In this document: positions 22,540-33,339 of the stretch, piece after piece
How positions within the stretch are numbered: the stretch's first letter is position 1
How the letters are laid out: each line of letters opens with the position of its first letter
Assembly: GCF_949987535.1 (NCBI RefSeq)
Contig: NC_080078.1
Location: 31,082,942-31,146,941, forward strand
Length of the DNA stretch: 64,000 nucleotides
DNA from: Balaenoptera acutorostrata
Taxonomy: Eukaryota; Chordata; Mammalia; Artiodactyla; Balaenopteridae
Direction: 5' to 3'
The notes under the pieces: model-generated
The model's database searches: none
What the model was told of the DNA's origin: nothing
The model's input: the letters and a program-made list of their open reading frames with translations, nothing else
Position numbers and translations under genes: made by a program

Positions 22540-23560
22540 TCAGTTGTTCATTAAAACAAAATTATCAACATCCTCAATAAGATTTAAACAACATTCAGTC
22601 TTGTAAAATAGTATGAGGATACAATCCAAAATTACTCAGTTATGAAGAATCAAGAAAAACTCAACTTACATGGGAAAAGACAGTCCAACAGATGACACAG
22701 ATGTTAGGATTATCTGAAAAAGGCATTAAAGCATCTATGACAAAGAGTGCTCTATTAGGCACACATTGTTGAAATGAATGAAACTATTAAAAGTTGTAGC
22801 AAAGAAACAGAAGGTATAAATAAGAACCAAATGGAAATTTTGGAACTGAAAAAATATAATAACAAAAATAAACAAGCTCACTGAAAGGATGCAATAGCAG
22901 AATGAAAATTAACAAAGGACAGAGTCGGATAGATTAGTAGAAATTATCCAATCCGAACAACAGAGAGATAAGAGTTTAAAAAACCGAACACAGTCTCAGA
23001 GACAATACATGCATGTCATGAAGAACAGAAGAAAGAGTATGGAGTGGGAAAAGATATTTCAAATAATAATTGCCGAAAAAGTCCCCCACACCCACATAAA
23101 TGTACCGAAGCTTGGTGAACCTCAAAAAGGATAAACCCCAAAACTTCATAGTCAGACAGATATCATAGTCAAACTTCAGAAAATTAAAGACAAAGAAAAC
23201 TCTTGAATGCAGCCAGAGGAGAAAAATGTGTATTATTTATAAGGGAACAACTTAAATGTCTATGAATTTCTCATCAGTGGAGGTCAAACAGTGGAGGTCA
23301 AAAGAAAGTAGAATAATATTTTTAATGTGCAAAAAAAGAACTGTCAAACTCAGAATTTGATATACAAAGAAAATATCCTACAAGAATGAAAGTAAAATAA
23401 AGACATTCTTCTACGAAGGAAAAGTAAGAGAATTTGTTACAGCAGATCTTCTCTAAAAGAATTGCTAAAGGAAACTTTGGGCTAAAGGAAATTACAGCAG
23501 AAAGAAATTTGAAATGTTGGTAAAGAAGGAAGAACAACAGAAATGGTGAATCGGTAAATA
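22540..23560 (+). mobile_element. Ancient L1 ORF1-region relic (L1M/HAL1-like)
   Basis: The segment follows L1 ORF1 order: 'gacacagatgttaggattat', 'gaaattttggaactgaaaaa', 'gcagccagaggagaaaaatg', 'actgtcaaactcagaatttg', 'agaattgctaaaggaaactt'. Many stops and indels remain, so it is a dead coding remnant of the RNA-binding ORF1 protein. A 14 bp tandem duplication sits at 23275-23302. Confidence 0.72.
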
Positions 23561-24095
23561 CAATAGACTACTCTTCTCCTCTTGAGTTCTTTAAAATAGA
23601 TTTTATTTTTTTAATTCAAAAGAAGTGAATTCATTTAATGTTACCTGTATAAAATCTTAGCTTAATTGCAGAAAAAGGTTAGATGTTTAGAAATGCCTAT
23701 AGTTACTATAAATATTCACAGAGATTTCCGAGCGGCAAGAAAGATACCAACCATGTGGTGGGTCTCACCAATAGTTCACACTCTTTTTTTCTGTTTTGAC
23801 CCACCAAGTGGGTTTTGTCCAACCCCAAGCCATGGGCATACCCATAAAATAGATTTATTGAAAGCAAATATAGTAACATTGTCTAGTGGGATTTTTGATG
23901 TATGTAACTGTAATACATAAGACAATACCAACATAAGGAGGAAGGGGGAAAGGCCTGTTTGGCAGTAATATTTCTAAATTTCACTTGAAGTGGTAAAAAC
24001 TGAATCTAAATGAACTGTGAAAAGTTAGCATTTTTAAAGAAATCACTACCAAAAAAAATTATACAAGCAATATGGTCAAAATCACAATTTATAAA
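23561..24095 (+). mobile_element. AT-rich link, probably L1 inter-ORF or UTR
   Basis: AT-rich sequence between the ORF1 relic and the L1 stub. It is probably part of the same old composite, but I cannot match it phrase by phrase. Confidence 0.35.
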
Positions 24096-24306
24096 GTGGG
24101 GAGGGGTAATATAGGGGTAGAGGATTAAGAAGTACAAACCATTATGTATAAAATAAGCTACAAGGATATATTATACAACACAGGGAATATAGCCAATATT
24201 TTATAATAAATATAAATGGAGTATAACCTTTAAAATTGTGAATCACTATAGTGTACACCTATAACATATAATATTGTCCATCAACTATACTTCAATTTTT
24301 AAAAAA
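24096..24306 (+). mobile_element. Very short L1 3' end insertion (211 bp)
   Basis: The segment is a sense L1 3' UTR end: 'taaaataagctacaaggata', 'tacaacacagggaatatagc', 'agtgtacacctataacatat', then an A-rich tail. A perfect 13 bp target duplication CACAATTTATAAA lies at 24083-24095 and 24307-24319. It is therefore a complete but extremely 5'-truncated insertion into the older L1. Confidence 0.93.
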
Positions 24307-24319
24307 CACAATTTATAAA

Positions 24320-25615
24320 CTAAAATGGGATGCTAAGAGAGGTTCAAAGGAAACCTCGAGGAAAATTAGAAAATATCTGGAACCGAATGAAAATAAAATA
24401 CAGCATATAACAACTTGTGGGGTAGAAACAGAGTAGTGCTTACAGGGAAATTTATAACATTAAATGCCTACATTAAAAAAGAAAAAAGACCTCAAATCAA
24501 CATTCTGAGCCTCCACTTTAAGAAATCTGAAAATAATGAGCGAGCTCTCCCCAGGCAAAGAGCACAGTGCTACTATATTTGCTTCCAACAAGGAAATGGT
24601 TAAGAGTAGCAATCAATGAACTTGAGGACAGAAAAGGAGTAAGGAAACGTAATGAAACCAGAAGATGCTGTTCTTTGAAAAAAATCAATGCATTTGAAAA
24701 ATCTCCAACAAGACTGGAAAATAAAAATATGAAAAGACACAAATCACCAATGTTAGCATTGAGGGGCTAACACTACAGACCCTGCAGCTATTAAAAGGCT
24801 GAGATTGGAACCCTACAAACAACTCCATACATGTAAATTTGAGCACTTAGATGAAACAAACCAATCCCTTAAAAAGTACAAACTATCAGACTCACCAAGA
24901 TAAGATAGATAACCTGAATGGACATAGGTGCCATAGGGAAAAAAAAAAAAAGAAAGAAAGAATAAAAAAAGCCTTCCAAAAAATAATCTCTTGACCCAAA
25001 TCTAAAATTTATGTGAAAAGTCAAAAAACCTTGAATAGCCAAAATAATTTGAAAACAAAGAATAAAATTAGAGGAATCATATCACCCAGTTTTAAGACTT
25101 ACTATAAGAAAGTACAGTAATCAACACAGTATGAAATTGGCAAACGGACTGGCATACATAGATTGATGGGAGAGAATAGAGAGTTCAGAAATAGACCAGC
25201 ATAAATGTGTCCAATTGAATTTTGGAAAGGTGAAAAAGAGACTCAGTGGAAAACGATATTCTTCCAACAAATGGTGTTAGAAAAATTGGACATGCATGTG
25301 CAAAAAAAAGATCCTTGACCTGCACATCACATCTTATACAAAAATTAACTTAAAGTGAATTATAGATCTAGGCGTAAAATGCAAAACTATAAAAATTTTA
25401 GAGAAAAATATAGAGGAATATATTCATAATCTGGGGTTAGACAAAGAGTTATTAGACATGATGCTAAAAGTTCATGCCATAAAAGACAAGTTGATAAATT
25501 GGACCTCGTCAAAATATAAAACTTTTGTTCTGTGAAAGATGCTGTTAAGAGAATGAAAATACAAACTTACAGACGGTGAAAGTTTGCCAATCATGTAATC
25601 AAGAAAGGACCTGTA
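24320..25615 (+). mobile_element. Ancient L1 ORF2 relic, 5' of younger insertion
   Basis: 'cttacagggaaatttataac', 'attaaatgcctacattaaaa' and 'agaccagcataaatgtgtcc' match old L1 ORF2. Around 24935-24985 the text jumps from the region before the reverse transcriptase core to the region after it, across an A-rich run, so the catalytic core appears deleted. It resumes after the younger L1 at 27169. Confidence 0.82.
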
Positions 25616-27153
25616 ACTGGCACAAAACCAGAAATATAGATCAATGGAACAGGATAGAAAGCCCAGAGGTAAACCCACGCACATATGGTCACCTTATCTT
25701 TGATAAAGGAGGCAAGAGTATTCAATGGAGAAAAGACAGCCTCTTCATTAAGTGGTGTTGGGAAAACTGGACAGCTACATGTAAAAGAATGAAATTAGAA
25801 CACTCCCTAACACCATACACAAAAGTAAACTCACAATGGATTAAAGACCTACATGTAAGGCCAGACACTATAAAACTCTTAGAGGAAAACATAGGCAGAA
25901 CACTCTATGACATACATCACAGCAAGATCCTTTTTGACCCACCTCCTAGAGAAATGGAAATAAAAACAAAAATAAACAAATGGGACCTAATGAAACTTAA
26001 AAGCTTTTGCACAGCAAAGGAAACCATAAACAAGACGAAAAGACAACCCTCAGAATGGGAGAAAATATTTGCAAATGAAGCAACTGACAAAAGATTAATC
26101 TCCAAAATTTACAAGCAGCTCATGCAGCTCAATATCAAAAAAACAAACAATCCAATCCAAAAATGGGCAGAAGACCTAAACAGACACTTCTCCAAAGAAG
26201 ATATACAGATTGCCAACAAACACATGAAAGAATGCTCAACACCATTAATCATTAGAGAAATGCAAATCAAAACTACAATGAGATATCATCTCACACCAGT
26301 CAGAATGGCCATCATCAAAAAATCTACAAATAGTAAATGCTGGAGAGGGTGTGGAGAAAAGGGAACCCTCTTGCACTGCTGGTGGGAATGTAAATGGATA
26401 CAGCCCACTATGGAGAACAGTATGGAGGTTCCTTAAAAAACTAAAAACAGAACTACCATACGACCCAGCAATCCCACTACTGGGCATATACCCTGAGAAA
26501 ACCATAATTCAAAAAGAGTCATGTACCGCAGTGTTCATTGCAGCTGTATTTACAATAGCCAGGACATGGAAGCAACCTAAGTGCCCATCGACAGATGAAT
26601 GGATAAAGAAGATGTGGCACATATATACAATGGAATATCACTCAGCCATAAAAAGAAACGAAATTGAGTTATTTGTAGTGAGGTGGATGGACCTAGAGTC
26701 TGTCACACAGAGTGAAGTAAGTCAGAAAGAGAAAAACAAATACCGTATGCTAACACATATATGTGGAATCTAAAAAAAAAAAGTGGTCATGAAGAACCTA
26801 GGGGCAAGGTGGGAATAAAGACACAGACCTACTAGAGAATGGACTTGAGGACACGGGGAGGGGGAAGGGTAAGCTGGGACAAAGTGAGAGAGTGGCATGG
26901 ACATATATACACTACCAAACGTAAAATAGATAGCTAGTGGGAAGCAGCTGCATAGCACAGGGAGATCAGCTCGGTGCTTTGTGACCACCTAGAGGTGTGG
27001 GATAGGGAGGGTGGGAGGGAGGGAGACGCAAGAAGGAAGAGATATGGGGATATATGTATATGTATAGCTGATTCACTTTGTTATAAAGCAGAAACTAACA
27101 CACTGTTGGAAAGCAATTATACTCCAAAAAGATGTTAAAAAAAAAAAAGGAAA
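25616..27153 (+). mobile_element. Younger L1, 5'-truncated, with target duplication
   Basis: A 1.54 kb L1 covering the ORF2 C-terminal coding part, the 3' UTR with 'ctagtgggaagcagctgcat', and the end 'gcaattatactccaaaaaga' plus an A tail. A perfect 15 bp target duplication AAGAAAGGACCTGTA (25601-25615 and 27154-27168) splits the older L1. It is about as long as, and closely similar to, 60112-61620. Confidence 0.97.
25623..26773 (+). pseudogene. L1 ORF2 C-terminal fragment, one frameshift
   Basis: The open frame from the insertion start to about 26404 encodes the end of L1 ORF2, past the reverse transcriptase, including the Cys-containing C-terminal motif around [18 protein letters not shown]. 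It then shifts: relative to the copy near 60886, one extra base lies at about 26403-26406 (a CCC where the other copy has GGC with one base less). The correct downstream frame stays open to the normal stop at 26773. The protein is thus truncated at 26436. Endonuclease and polymerase domains are absent from this copy. Confidence 0.88.
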
Positions 27154-27168
27154 AAGAAAGGACCTGTA

Positions 27169-28400
27169 TCCAGAATATATAAAGAACTCTCAAACTCAAC
27201 TGTCAAAAAACAATCCAGTTACAAAATGGGCAAATGATTTGAACAGATACTTTACTGAAGAGGGTAGATGGAAGGCAAATTAGCACATGAAAAAATATTT
27301 AACGCTATTAGCCATTAGGGAAATTCAACTTAAAACCATGATGAGATACTACTAAACACCTATTCAGATGGCTAGAGTAGATAATACTGCCAATATCAAA
27401 CACTGGATTCACACAAACTGATTAGAACTCTCATACTTTGCTAGTGCAAATGGAAGTTTTTTTGACAAACAGGGTGGTAGATCTTAATGAACTTAAATGC
27501 ATACTTAGCATATGACCCAGAGTTCCCACTCCTGGGCACTTATCCTAGAGAAATGAAAACTTATGTTCACCCAAAACCCTGTTTATGAATATTTAGTGGA
27601 GCTCTGTTCATAATGGCCAAAACCTAAACAACGCAAATGTTATTCAATGAATGAACAGATAAACTGGGCCGTACATCCACTCATACTGGGATACTACTCA
27701 GCAACAAAAAGAAGTGAACTACATGCAACGGGCCAGTTTCAGAATGTAACATACTATATGATTCTATTTATATGACGTTCTCCAAAAGACAAAGCTACAG
27801 GGATAGAGAACAGATGAGTGGTTGCCAGGATTAGGGGTAGGAGGAGGGTGGGATGTGAAAGCATGAGTGAATTTGGGGCAGGTGATAGATCTGTTATGTA
27901 TATTGATCATCATAAGCTGAATGCTTGTGTCCCCCCCACCAAATTCATATATTGAAGTTCTAACCCCCAATGTGATGGTATTTGGAGGTGAAGCCTTTGG
28001 GAAGTAATTAGGTTTAGATGGGGGCATGAGAGTGGAACCCCTAGGATGGGATTAGTGCCCTTATTAGAAAAGAAAGAGACACCAGAGCTTCCTCTCTGTG
28101 GCATGTAAGGTCACAGGGAGAAGGCACCATTAGCAAGCCAGGAAGAGAACCCTCACCAGGAAACCAAACTCTGCTAACACCTTGATCTTGGACTTCCAGC
28201 CTCCACAACTGCAAGAAATAAATGTCTGTTGTTCAAGCCACCCAGTCTCTGGTGTTTTGTTATAGCAGTCTGAGCAGACTAATACAGTGATTGTGGTGGT
28301 GGTTATACAAATGTATACATGCACTAAAATTCATAGAACTGTACACCAAAAATACTGATTTTAATGTATGTTAATTTTTAAAATTAAATTAAAAATTTAA
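27169..28400 (+). mobile_element. Ancient L1 continuing to its 3' end, split by LTR
   Basis: 'atgggcaaatgatttgaaca', 'gttcccactcctgggcactt', 'gaactgtacaccaaaaatac' are old L1 ORF2 end and 3' UTR. It continues the copy at 24320-25615 and is interrupted by the MST-type LTR. It is far more diverged than the younger L1. Confidence 0.83.
27908..28286 (+). mobile_element. MST-type MaLR solo LTR
   Basis: 'ctaacccccaatgtgatggt', 'atttggaggtgaagcctttg', 'gatgggattagtgccctta' and the end 'gagcagactaataca' are typical of MSTA/MSTB LTRs. A 5 bp duplication with one mismatch (TTGAT 27903-27907, GTGAT 28287-28291) is possible. No viral coding sequence is present. Confidence 0.87.
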
Positions 28401-28509
28401 TTTAAAAAAAGTGTAAATTTAAAGAGCAATTGACTATATCACCTGTCATGGAGAAGGATGGAAATGATGAGAATTCTGCTTCTGGAAATACCTTAACAAG
28501 AGAAAAATA

Positions 28510-28785
28510 TAGTATGACCAACAGCAAACATTTACTGAACACGTTCTTAGCAAGAACTGCAATGTTACTCCATTTTATCTAACTTAATCTTCCTAACAAC
28601 ACTAAGATATTGGTCCTCTTATTATCCCCATTTTGCAGATAAGAGAAACTGAGGCCCACATTAGATGGCTTGCCCAAATCCATGGCTAGCTAGGAAGTGG
28701 AGCAGTTGGTATTTGAACTGAGGTCTCACAGACTCTAGGGACTGGGCTTTGTGCCAGCCATATTCTACTGCTTCTGGGGCTCCAG
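28510..28785 (-). mobile_element. MIR SINE, antisense
   Basis: Clear: 'ttatccccattttgcagata', 'gagaaactgaggcccaca', 'ggtatttgaactgaggtctc'. Confidence 0.85.
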
Positions 28786-29449
28786 TATTCTGCTTTTCTC
28801 ATTTTAAAATCCTGCATGTAAACTAGGGATGGTCTTGCCACTAATAAACATCATCTCTGCTTTGTGATAAGTGCTTGTCTCACCACTGACCTCTGGTCCA
28901 TGAGAAGTGCAAACTCTGGCTGAGGAAATTCTCCTATATTGATTTCCCTTGTTTTCTTTCTTTAATGTGGCTGTTAAGTTCATTTTAACAATGTAATCCA
29001 TCATGAGACGGCCAAACCTGAGTTTTATTGATGCAACAATTAATTAGTTGGCTGCCCGGTCCTGCGAAGTTTATTGTGGATGAATGGCTGGCCTGGCAGG
29101 GAGAACCATGATACAAATCCAGCAGATGAGCTGAACATACTGCTGACTTGATCACTCTCGAGATGTTATCAGGGGCAGGTCCCCCGCCTTGCATCTGGGC
29201 TGGCTGGGAGCTGACACCGCACCGAGAGCCGTTGAGGGTACCACCTCCATCAGCAACAAAGCTGGGGGCTGGTTCTTCCTGGTCTTTTCCAAGCTGGGTT
29301 CTTGGGCCGCATTAGAAAAAGATCTGTGACCTCGTAAGTTTAGGATTTATCCTCATACTGGAGTAAGGCTGTGCTGTGTAGTGGACAAGAGAGAGAGGGT
29401 CACACTGCTTGGGATTCAATGGTTGACCCTTACTAGCTGGGACAATGGA
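28786..29449. other. Non-repeat stretch, candidate conserved element
   Basis: No repeat is recognised up to the SINE. At 29034-29051 there is a near-palindromic AATTAATTAG core, flanked by well-mixed GC/AT sequence to about 29280. This could be regulatory DNA; not tested. The part at 29370-29440 resembles a MIR head. Confidence 0.35.
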
Positions 29450-29462
29450 CCAGTCATCCTTT

Positions 29463-29758
29463 TTTTTTTTTTTTAATTTATTTAATTTATTTAGTTATGG
29501 CTGTGTTGGGTCTTCGTTTCCGTGCAAGGGCTTTCTGTAGTTGCGGCAAGTGGGGGCCACTCTTCATTGCAGTGCGCGGGCCTCTCATCATCGTGGCCTC
29601 TCGTTGCAGAGCACAGGCTCCAGACACGCAGGCTCAGTAATTGTGGCTCACAGGCCTAGTTGCTCCGCGGCATGTGGGATCCTCCCAGACCAGGGCTCGA
29701 ACCCGTGTCCCCTGCATTGGCAGGCAGATTCTCAACCACTGTGCCACCAGGGAAGCCC
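29463..29758 (-). mobile_element. CHR-type tRNA-derived SINE
   Basis: Poly(T)/AT-rich tail at left, head 'ccaccagggaagcccc' at right, B box 'cagggctcgaacccgtgtcc'. Flanking duplicates CCAGTCATCC and CCAGTCAACC (from 29450 and 29758/29759) differ at one base. Confidence 0.95.
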
Positions 29759-29764
29759 CAGTCA

Positions 29765-30690
29765 ACCTTTTTAATAGCTTTATTAAGATTTAATTTATGT
29801 ACCGTGCAATTCATCCATTATAAGTCTACAATTCAATGATACTCAGTATATTTACAGAATTGTGCAACCATAACCACGCTCTAATTTTAGAATATTCCCA
29901 TCACCCCAAAAGAAGCCTCACACCCATTTGCGGTCATTCCCCATCTCCCATTCCATCACCCCCATCCCTTAGGCAACTAGCTAATCTACTTTTTGTCTCA
30001 AAAAATTTGCCTTTTCTGAAAAATTAATATAAACAATAGAATGTCTTTTGTGCCAGACTTCTTTCACCCAGCAAAATGTTTTGAGGTTCATCCATGTTGT
30101 AGTATGTATCAGTACTTCATTCCTTTTAATGGTTGAATAATATCCCATTGTACGGATAGACCATGTTCTGTTTATCTCTTCATCCATTGATAGACATTTG
30201 GGCTGTTCCCACTTTATGGTTAGTAGGAATAACGTTGCTATGAATATTCATGTACAAGTTTTTGTATAAATATATTTTCAATTCACCTAGGAGTGAAATT
30301 GCTGGGTCATAAGGTAATGCTGTATTTCATACTTTGAGAAACCGTTACATTATTTTTCAAAGTGGTTGCATCATTTTACATCCTTACCAGTAATGTGTGA
30401 GGATTCCAATTTTTCCACATCCTCTCCAACGCTCCTTACCGTCTATCTTTTTTATTTCAGCCATCCTTATGGGTGTGAAATGATATCTCATTGTGGTTTT
30501 GATTTGCATTTCCCTGATGGCTAATGATGTTGAGCATATTTTCATGTGCTTATCGGCCACCTGTATGTCATCTTTGGAGAAATGTCTATTTAAATATTTT
30601 GCCAATTTTTAAATCAGGTTGTTTATCTTCTTATTATTGATTTGTAAGAGTTCTTTATATATTCTGGGTACAAGTTCCTATAGACCATCC
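29765..30690 (-). mobile_element. Old L1 3' part, antisense
   Basis: 'agctttattaagatttaatt', 'gcaaccataaccacgctcta', 'gaaattgctgggtcataagg', 'tgatttgcatttccctgatg' are antisense L1 (L1M type), from the 3' UTR into ORF2. Confidence 0.88.
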
Positions 30691-31067
30691 ATTTAACACC
30701 TCAGCCTGTTTTCTCTCCAGGCTATATATCAGTGTTTCATCCCAGGAAATACATACTTCTGTTTTCATCTTGCCTGTACTTCTTCTCTTGTTTTATAATC
30801 CTTCCCCATCAGAGAAGGGATTTGATGTGATGCACTCACTACCTCAAGAGGGCAAAACCCCAGACACAACACACCTAGAGCAGAATCAGCTTTCCTCAAA
30901 ATCAGACCTACCGGTGTTCACTTTCAAAAGACAGATTTCTCCTCCTCTACTTCCCATTCTTTGAAATATTTTCCTTGTCCCCTCACCTCCCCCCAGAACA
31001 CTCTAAATTTGGAATCAAAAAGCCAGATTCTCAAGCCCTCCAAGAAGGCATCAACGTACCTCAGAAA
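30691..31067. other. Unassigned non-coding stretch
   Basis: Nothing is recognised. Confidence 0.4.
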
Positions 31068-31202
31068 GAGACAAACTTAGAGTTTGACTGCTCTGCATTC
31101 AAATCCCAGCCATGTCACCATCCAGCTGTGTGTCTCCAGGCAAATTGCTTAACCTCTCTGAGCCCAACTTTCTTCACATATCAAAGAGAAAATAAAATTT
31201 AA
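31068..31202 (+). mobile_element. MIR SINE
   Basis: 'gcattcaaatcccagccatg', 'ttgcttaacctctctgagcc' are clear MIR phrases. Confidence 0.8.
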
Positions 31203-31309
31203 GTTAGTGCTGAAATGAGTAAGAGCCTAAAAAAAAAAAAAAGATTGGGGAATTAAATGATCACCTCAAGTGTGTACTAAAAGTTTTAAAAAAAGAATTT
31301 CCTCTGCTC

Positions 31310-31500
31310 TGGGCTCATTTATTCTCATAGCAATTCAGTGAAGTGGGTGTTATTATGCCCATTTTATAGGCAGCAGAAGAGAGGCTCAGAGAGGTGAACT
31401 CACTTGCCCTGTGTAACACAGCCTGGGAGAGACAGAACCAGGATACAAACCCAAACATGACTCTCTCCAGACCCTCTGCTCTTCTTAATGAATTGCAGAG
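31310..31500 (-). mobile_element. MIR SINE, antisense
   Basis: 'ttatgcccattttataggca', 'gaggctcagagaggtgaact', 'cagaaccaggatacaaaccc' are in antisense MIR order. Confidence 0.85.
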
Positions 31501-31737
31501 GGACCCCACTCTAAGCTATCACCCCATTAGAGTTATTTAGAGAAAAATGAATGAAATCAGTCAAGAGCGTCCCTGCAGGGGTCGTCTGTGATGTGTTCAC
31601 TTTGTGTGGCTGATTTAGTCTTATTGGGCAAAGGCACTGTGCTAGGTAGGATACAGAATCAGAAGGACCTTCTGCTTTAAAGCCATTGAACAAATAAATG
31701 CAAAGTGATTATTTCATTACACTCTGTGCTAATCGAA
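31501..31737. other. Short unassigned stretch, weak L2 hint
   Basis: 'caaaggcactgtgctaggta' near 31628 hints at antisense L2; too short to call. Confidence 0.35.
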
Positions 31738-31895
31738 GTGCCTGCATTCCAGCTCCACAGTTCACACCTTGGATTCTTTGAGCATCAGTTTCTCCATCTG
31801 TATCCTGGGTAGGTTAATTCCTACCTCACCAGTCTCTGGTGAAGTCTAGGGATATTACTAGCATGAGAAGGTCCTGCTCTGGAGCTGGCATCCAA
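31738..31895 (+). mobile_element. MIR SINE fragment
   Basis: 'gagcatcagtttctccatct', 'ctctggagctggcatccaat' fit the MIR middle and 3' part. Confidence 0.55.
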
Positions 31896-32138
31896 TTAAG
31901 GACTGCAGGGGCGATCGTCCCGAACTCCAATTTTCCAGTCATCGGCTTGCAAATATTCTGAGCTTGGCTCTGGGTCGTCTTGAGGCTGAGGCAGCTCCCT
32001 CTCCTCTGAGCTGCGGCGGTCCAGCTGTTCACGGAAAGCGGCCGGTGTGACTTCATTAGGAGAAAAAGCAGCCGTGACCAGCACGCGCTGAGGATACCGC
32101 ACCTCCGCGAAGAGCTGCAGAGAAATCGCGGTGCACAT
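31896..32138 (-). other. CpG-rich 80-codon ORF, possible exon or retrocopy piece
   Basis: I do not recognise the product. The minus-strand frame runs ATG to TAA, is hydrophilic, rich in Glu, Asp, Gln and Pro (for example REQLDRRSSEE, PQPQDDPEPSSE), with no membrane segment. I count 18 CpG in 31901-32140, in contrast to CpG-poor flanks. Inside the frame a pyrimidine tract plus CTGCAG (minus-strand AG at 32115-32116) would make a phase-0 splice acceptor, giving an exon starting LFAEVRYPQ. No strong donor is seen, so it would be a terminal exon or a retrocopy relic. Coding status is unproven. Confidence 0.2.
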
Positions 32139-32597
32139 GATTAGGGTTTTAAGGAAGTCTCAGAATAACAGACCTCACTGGACTTGGTACTGCTACTGCA
32201 GAGAAGGGAAGATCTGAAACCATCCGGGGAGGCTTCCGTTAATTAGATTTTAAGGTTCTTTCTGAATAAAGCAGGGCAATTGTTCTTAAAGGTGTATTTA
32301 GTAATAGGCCAGAGCTTGCCTGACGTGGGGCGGGGGAGGGAGCGTTATATAATGAATGCAGTGACAAATCCTTTGCTCTGTCTCTGCTCTGTCTTTACTT
32401 ACAAATGGGAATTTTGTTTGACCTCCAACATTTGGTTCTTCAGGGGAAATTACGCTAGTGCGTGAAAAGGTGGAAAATCTGTAGATGAAAAATATTCGTG
32501 CGTTGTAGAACAGGTACAAGCCCAGACTCTGTAACATGGCATCCGAAGACCTTTACAGTATGGCCAATGGATTTCTTTCCTGTAGTTATTAGCAGGG
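32139..32597. other. Unassigned non-coding stretch
   Basis: Nothing is recognised. Confidence 0.4.
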
Positions 32598-32790
32598 AGC
32601 CGGAGCTTGGCTGCTGGGGTTCCAATCCCCACTCTGCCTCTTAGTCGCTGTATGATCTTAGGCAAGTGACTGAAGCTCTCAGAGCCTCGTTTTCCTTGCC
32701 TGAGAAATGGGGATGAATGCACCGCCTCATGGGGCTAGGAGGAGGAGGAAATGCAAGTGGTCAGCAGAAGGTCAGCACACAGCAGGGTTT
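32598..32790 (+). mobile_element. MIR SINE
   Basis: 'ggttccaatccccactctgc', 'gctgtatgatcttaggcaag', 'cttgcctgagaaatggggat' are in MIR order. Confidence 0.82.
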
Positions 32791-32799
32791 GGGAGGAGA

Positions 32800-32935
32800 G
32801 CTGTCTTGTGCACTCACTGCAGGAGGCTTGGAAACATCCCTGACCTGCATCCCCTCGATGCCAGTAGCACCCCCTCCCCCACTGCGGTTGTGATAACCCA
32901 AAGTAGCTCTAGGTATCACCAAATGTCCCAGGCAC
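32800..32935 (-). mobile_element. MER5A-like hAT DNA element, partial
   Basis: 'aacatccctgacctgcatcc', 'gatgccagtagcaccccctc' and 'tcaccaaatgtcccaggc' match the middle of MER5A, a non-autonomous hAT-Charlie element. Compare the fuller copy at 62303-62521. Confidence 0.65.
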
Positions 32936-33035
32936 ACAGTAAGGGCCCAATAAGGGTTATCCTTCATCTCGCACACCTGCCTCTAAAACCCTCCTCCTGA
33001 ATCCAATGACCTGAAATTCCCAGCACCGGAATGTG

Positions 33036-33277
33036 CTTTCTTTCTTTCTTTTTTTTTTTTAACATCTTTATTGGAGTATAATTGCTTTACAATGGTGTTA
33101 GTTTCTGCTTTATAACAAAGTGAATCAGTTATACATATACATATGTTCCCATATCTCTTCCCTCTTGCGTCTCCCTCCCTCCCACCCTCCCTATCCCACC
33201 CCTCTAGGTGGTCACAAAGCACCGAGCTGATCTCCCTGTGCTATGCGGCTGCTTCCCACTAGCTATCTATTTTATGT
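33036..33277 (-). mobile_element. L1 3' end, antisense, short
   Basis: T-rich run, then 'aacatctttattggagtata', 'gctttataacaaagtgaatc', 'ggtggtcacaaagcaccgag', cut at 'ctatctattttatg'. Same L1 subfamily as 26.8-27.1 kb and 61.3-61.6 kb, strongly 5'-truncated. Confidence 0.96.
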
Positions 33278-33339
33278 TCTGACAGTCCTCTGGGCACTTG
33301 CTCACGCCCTCCCTTCTGCCTCAAACTCCCCTTTACATC

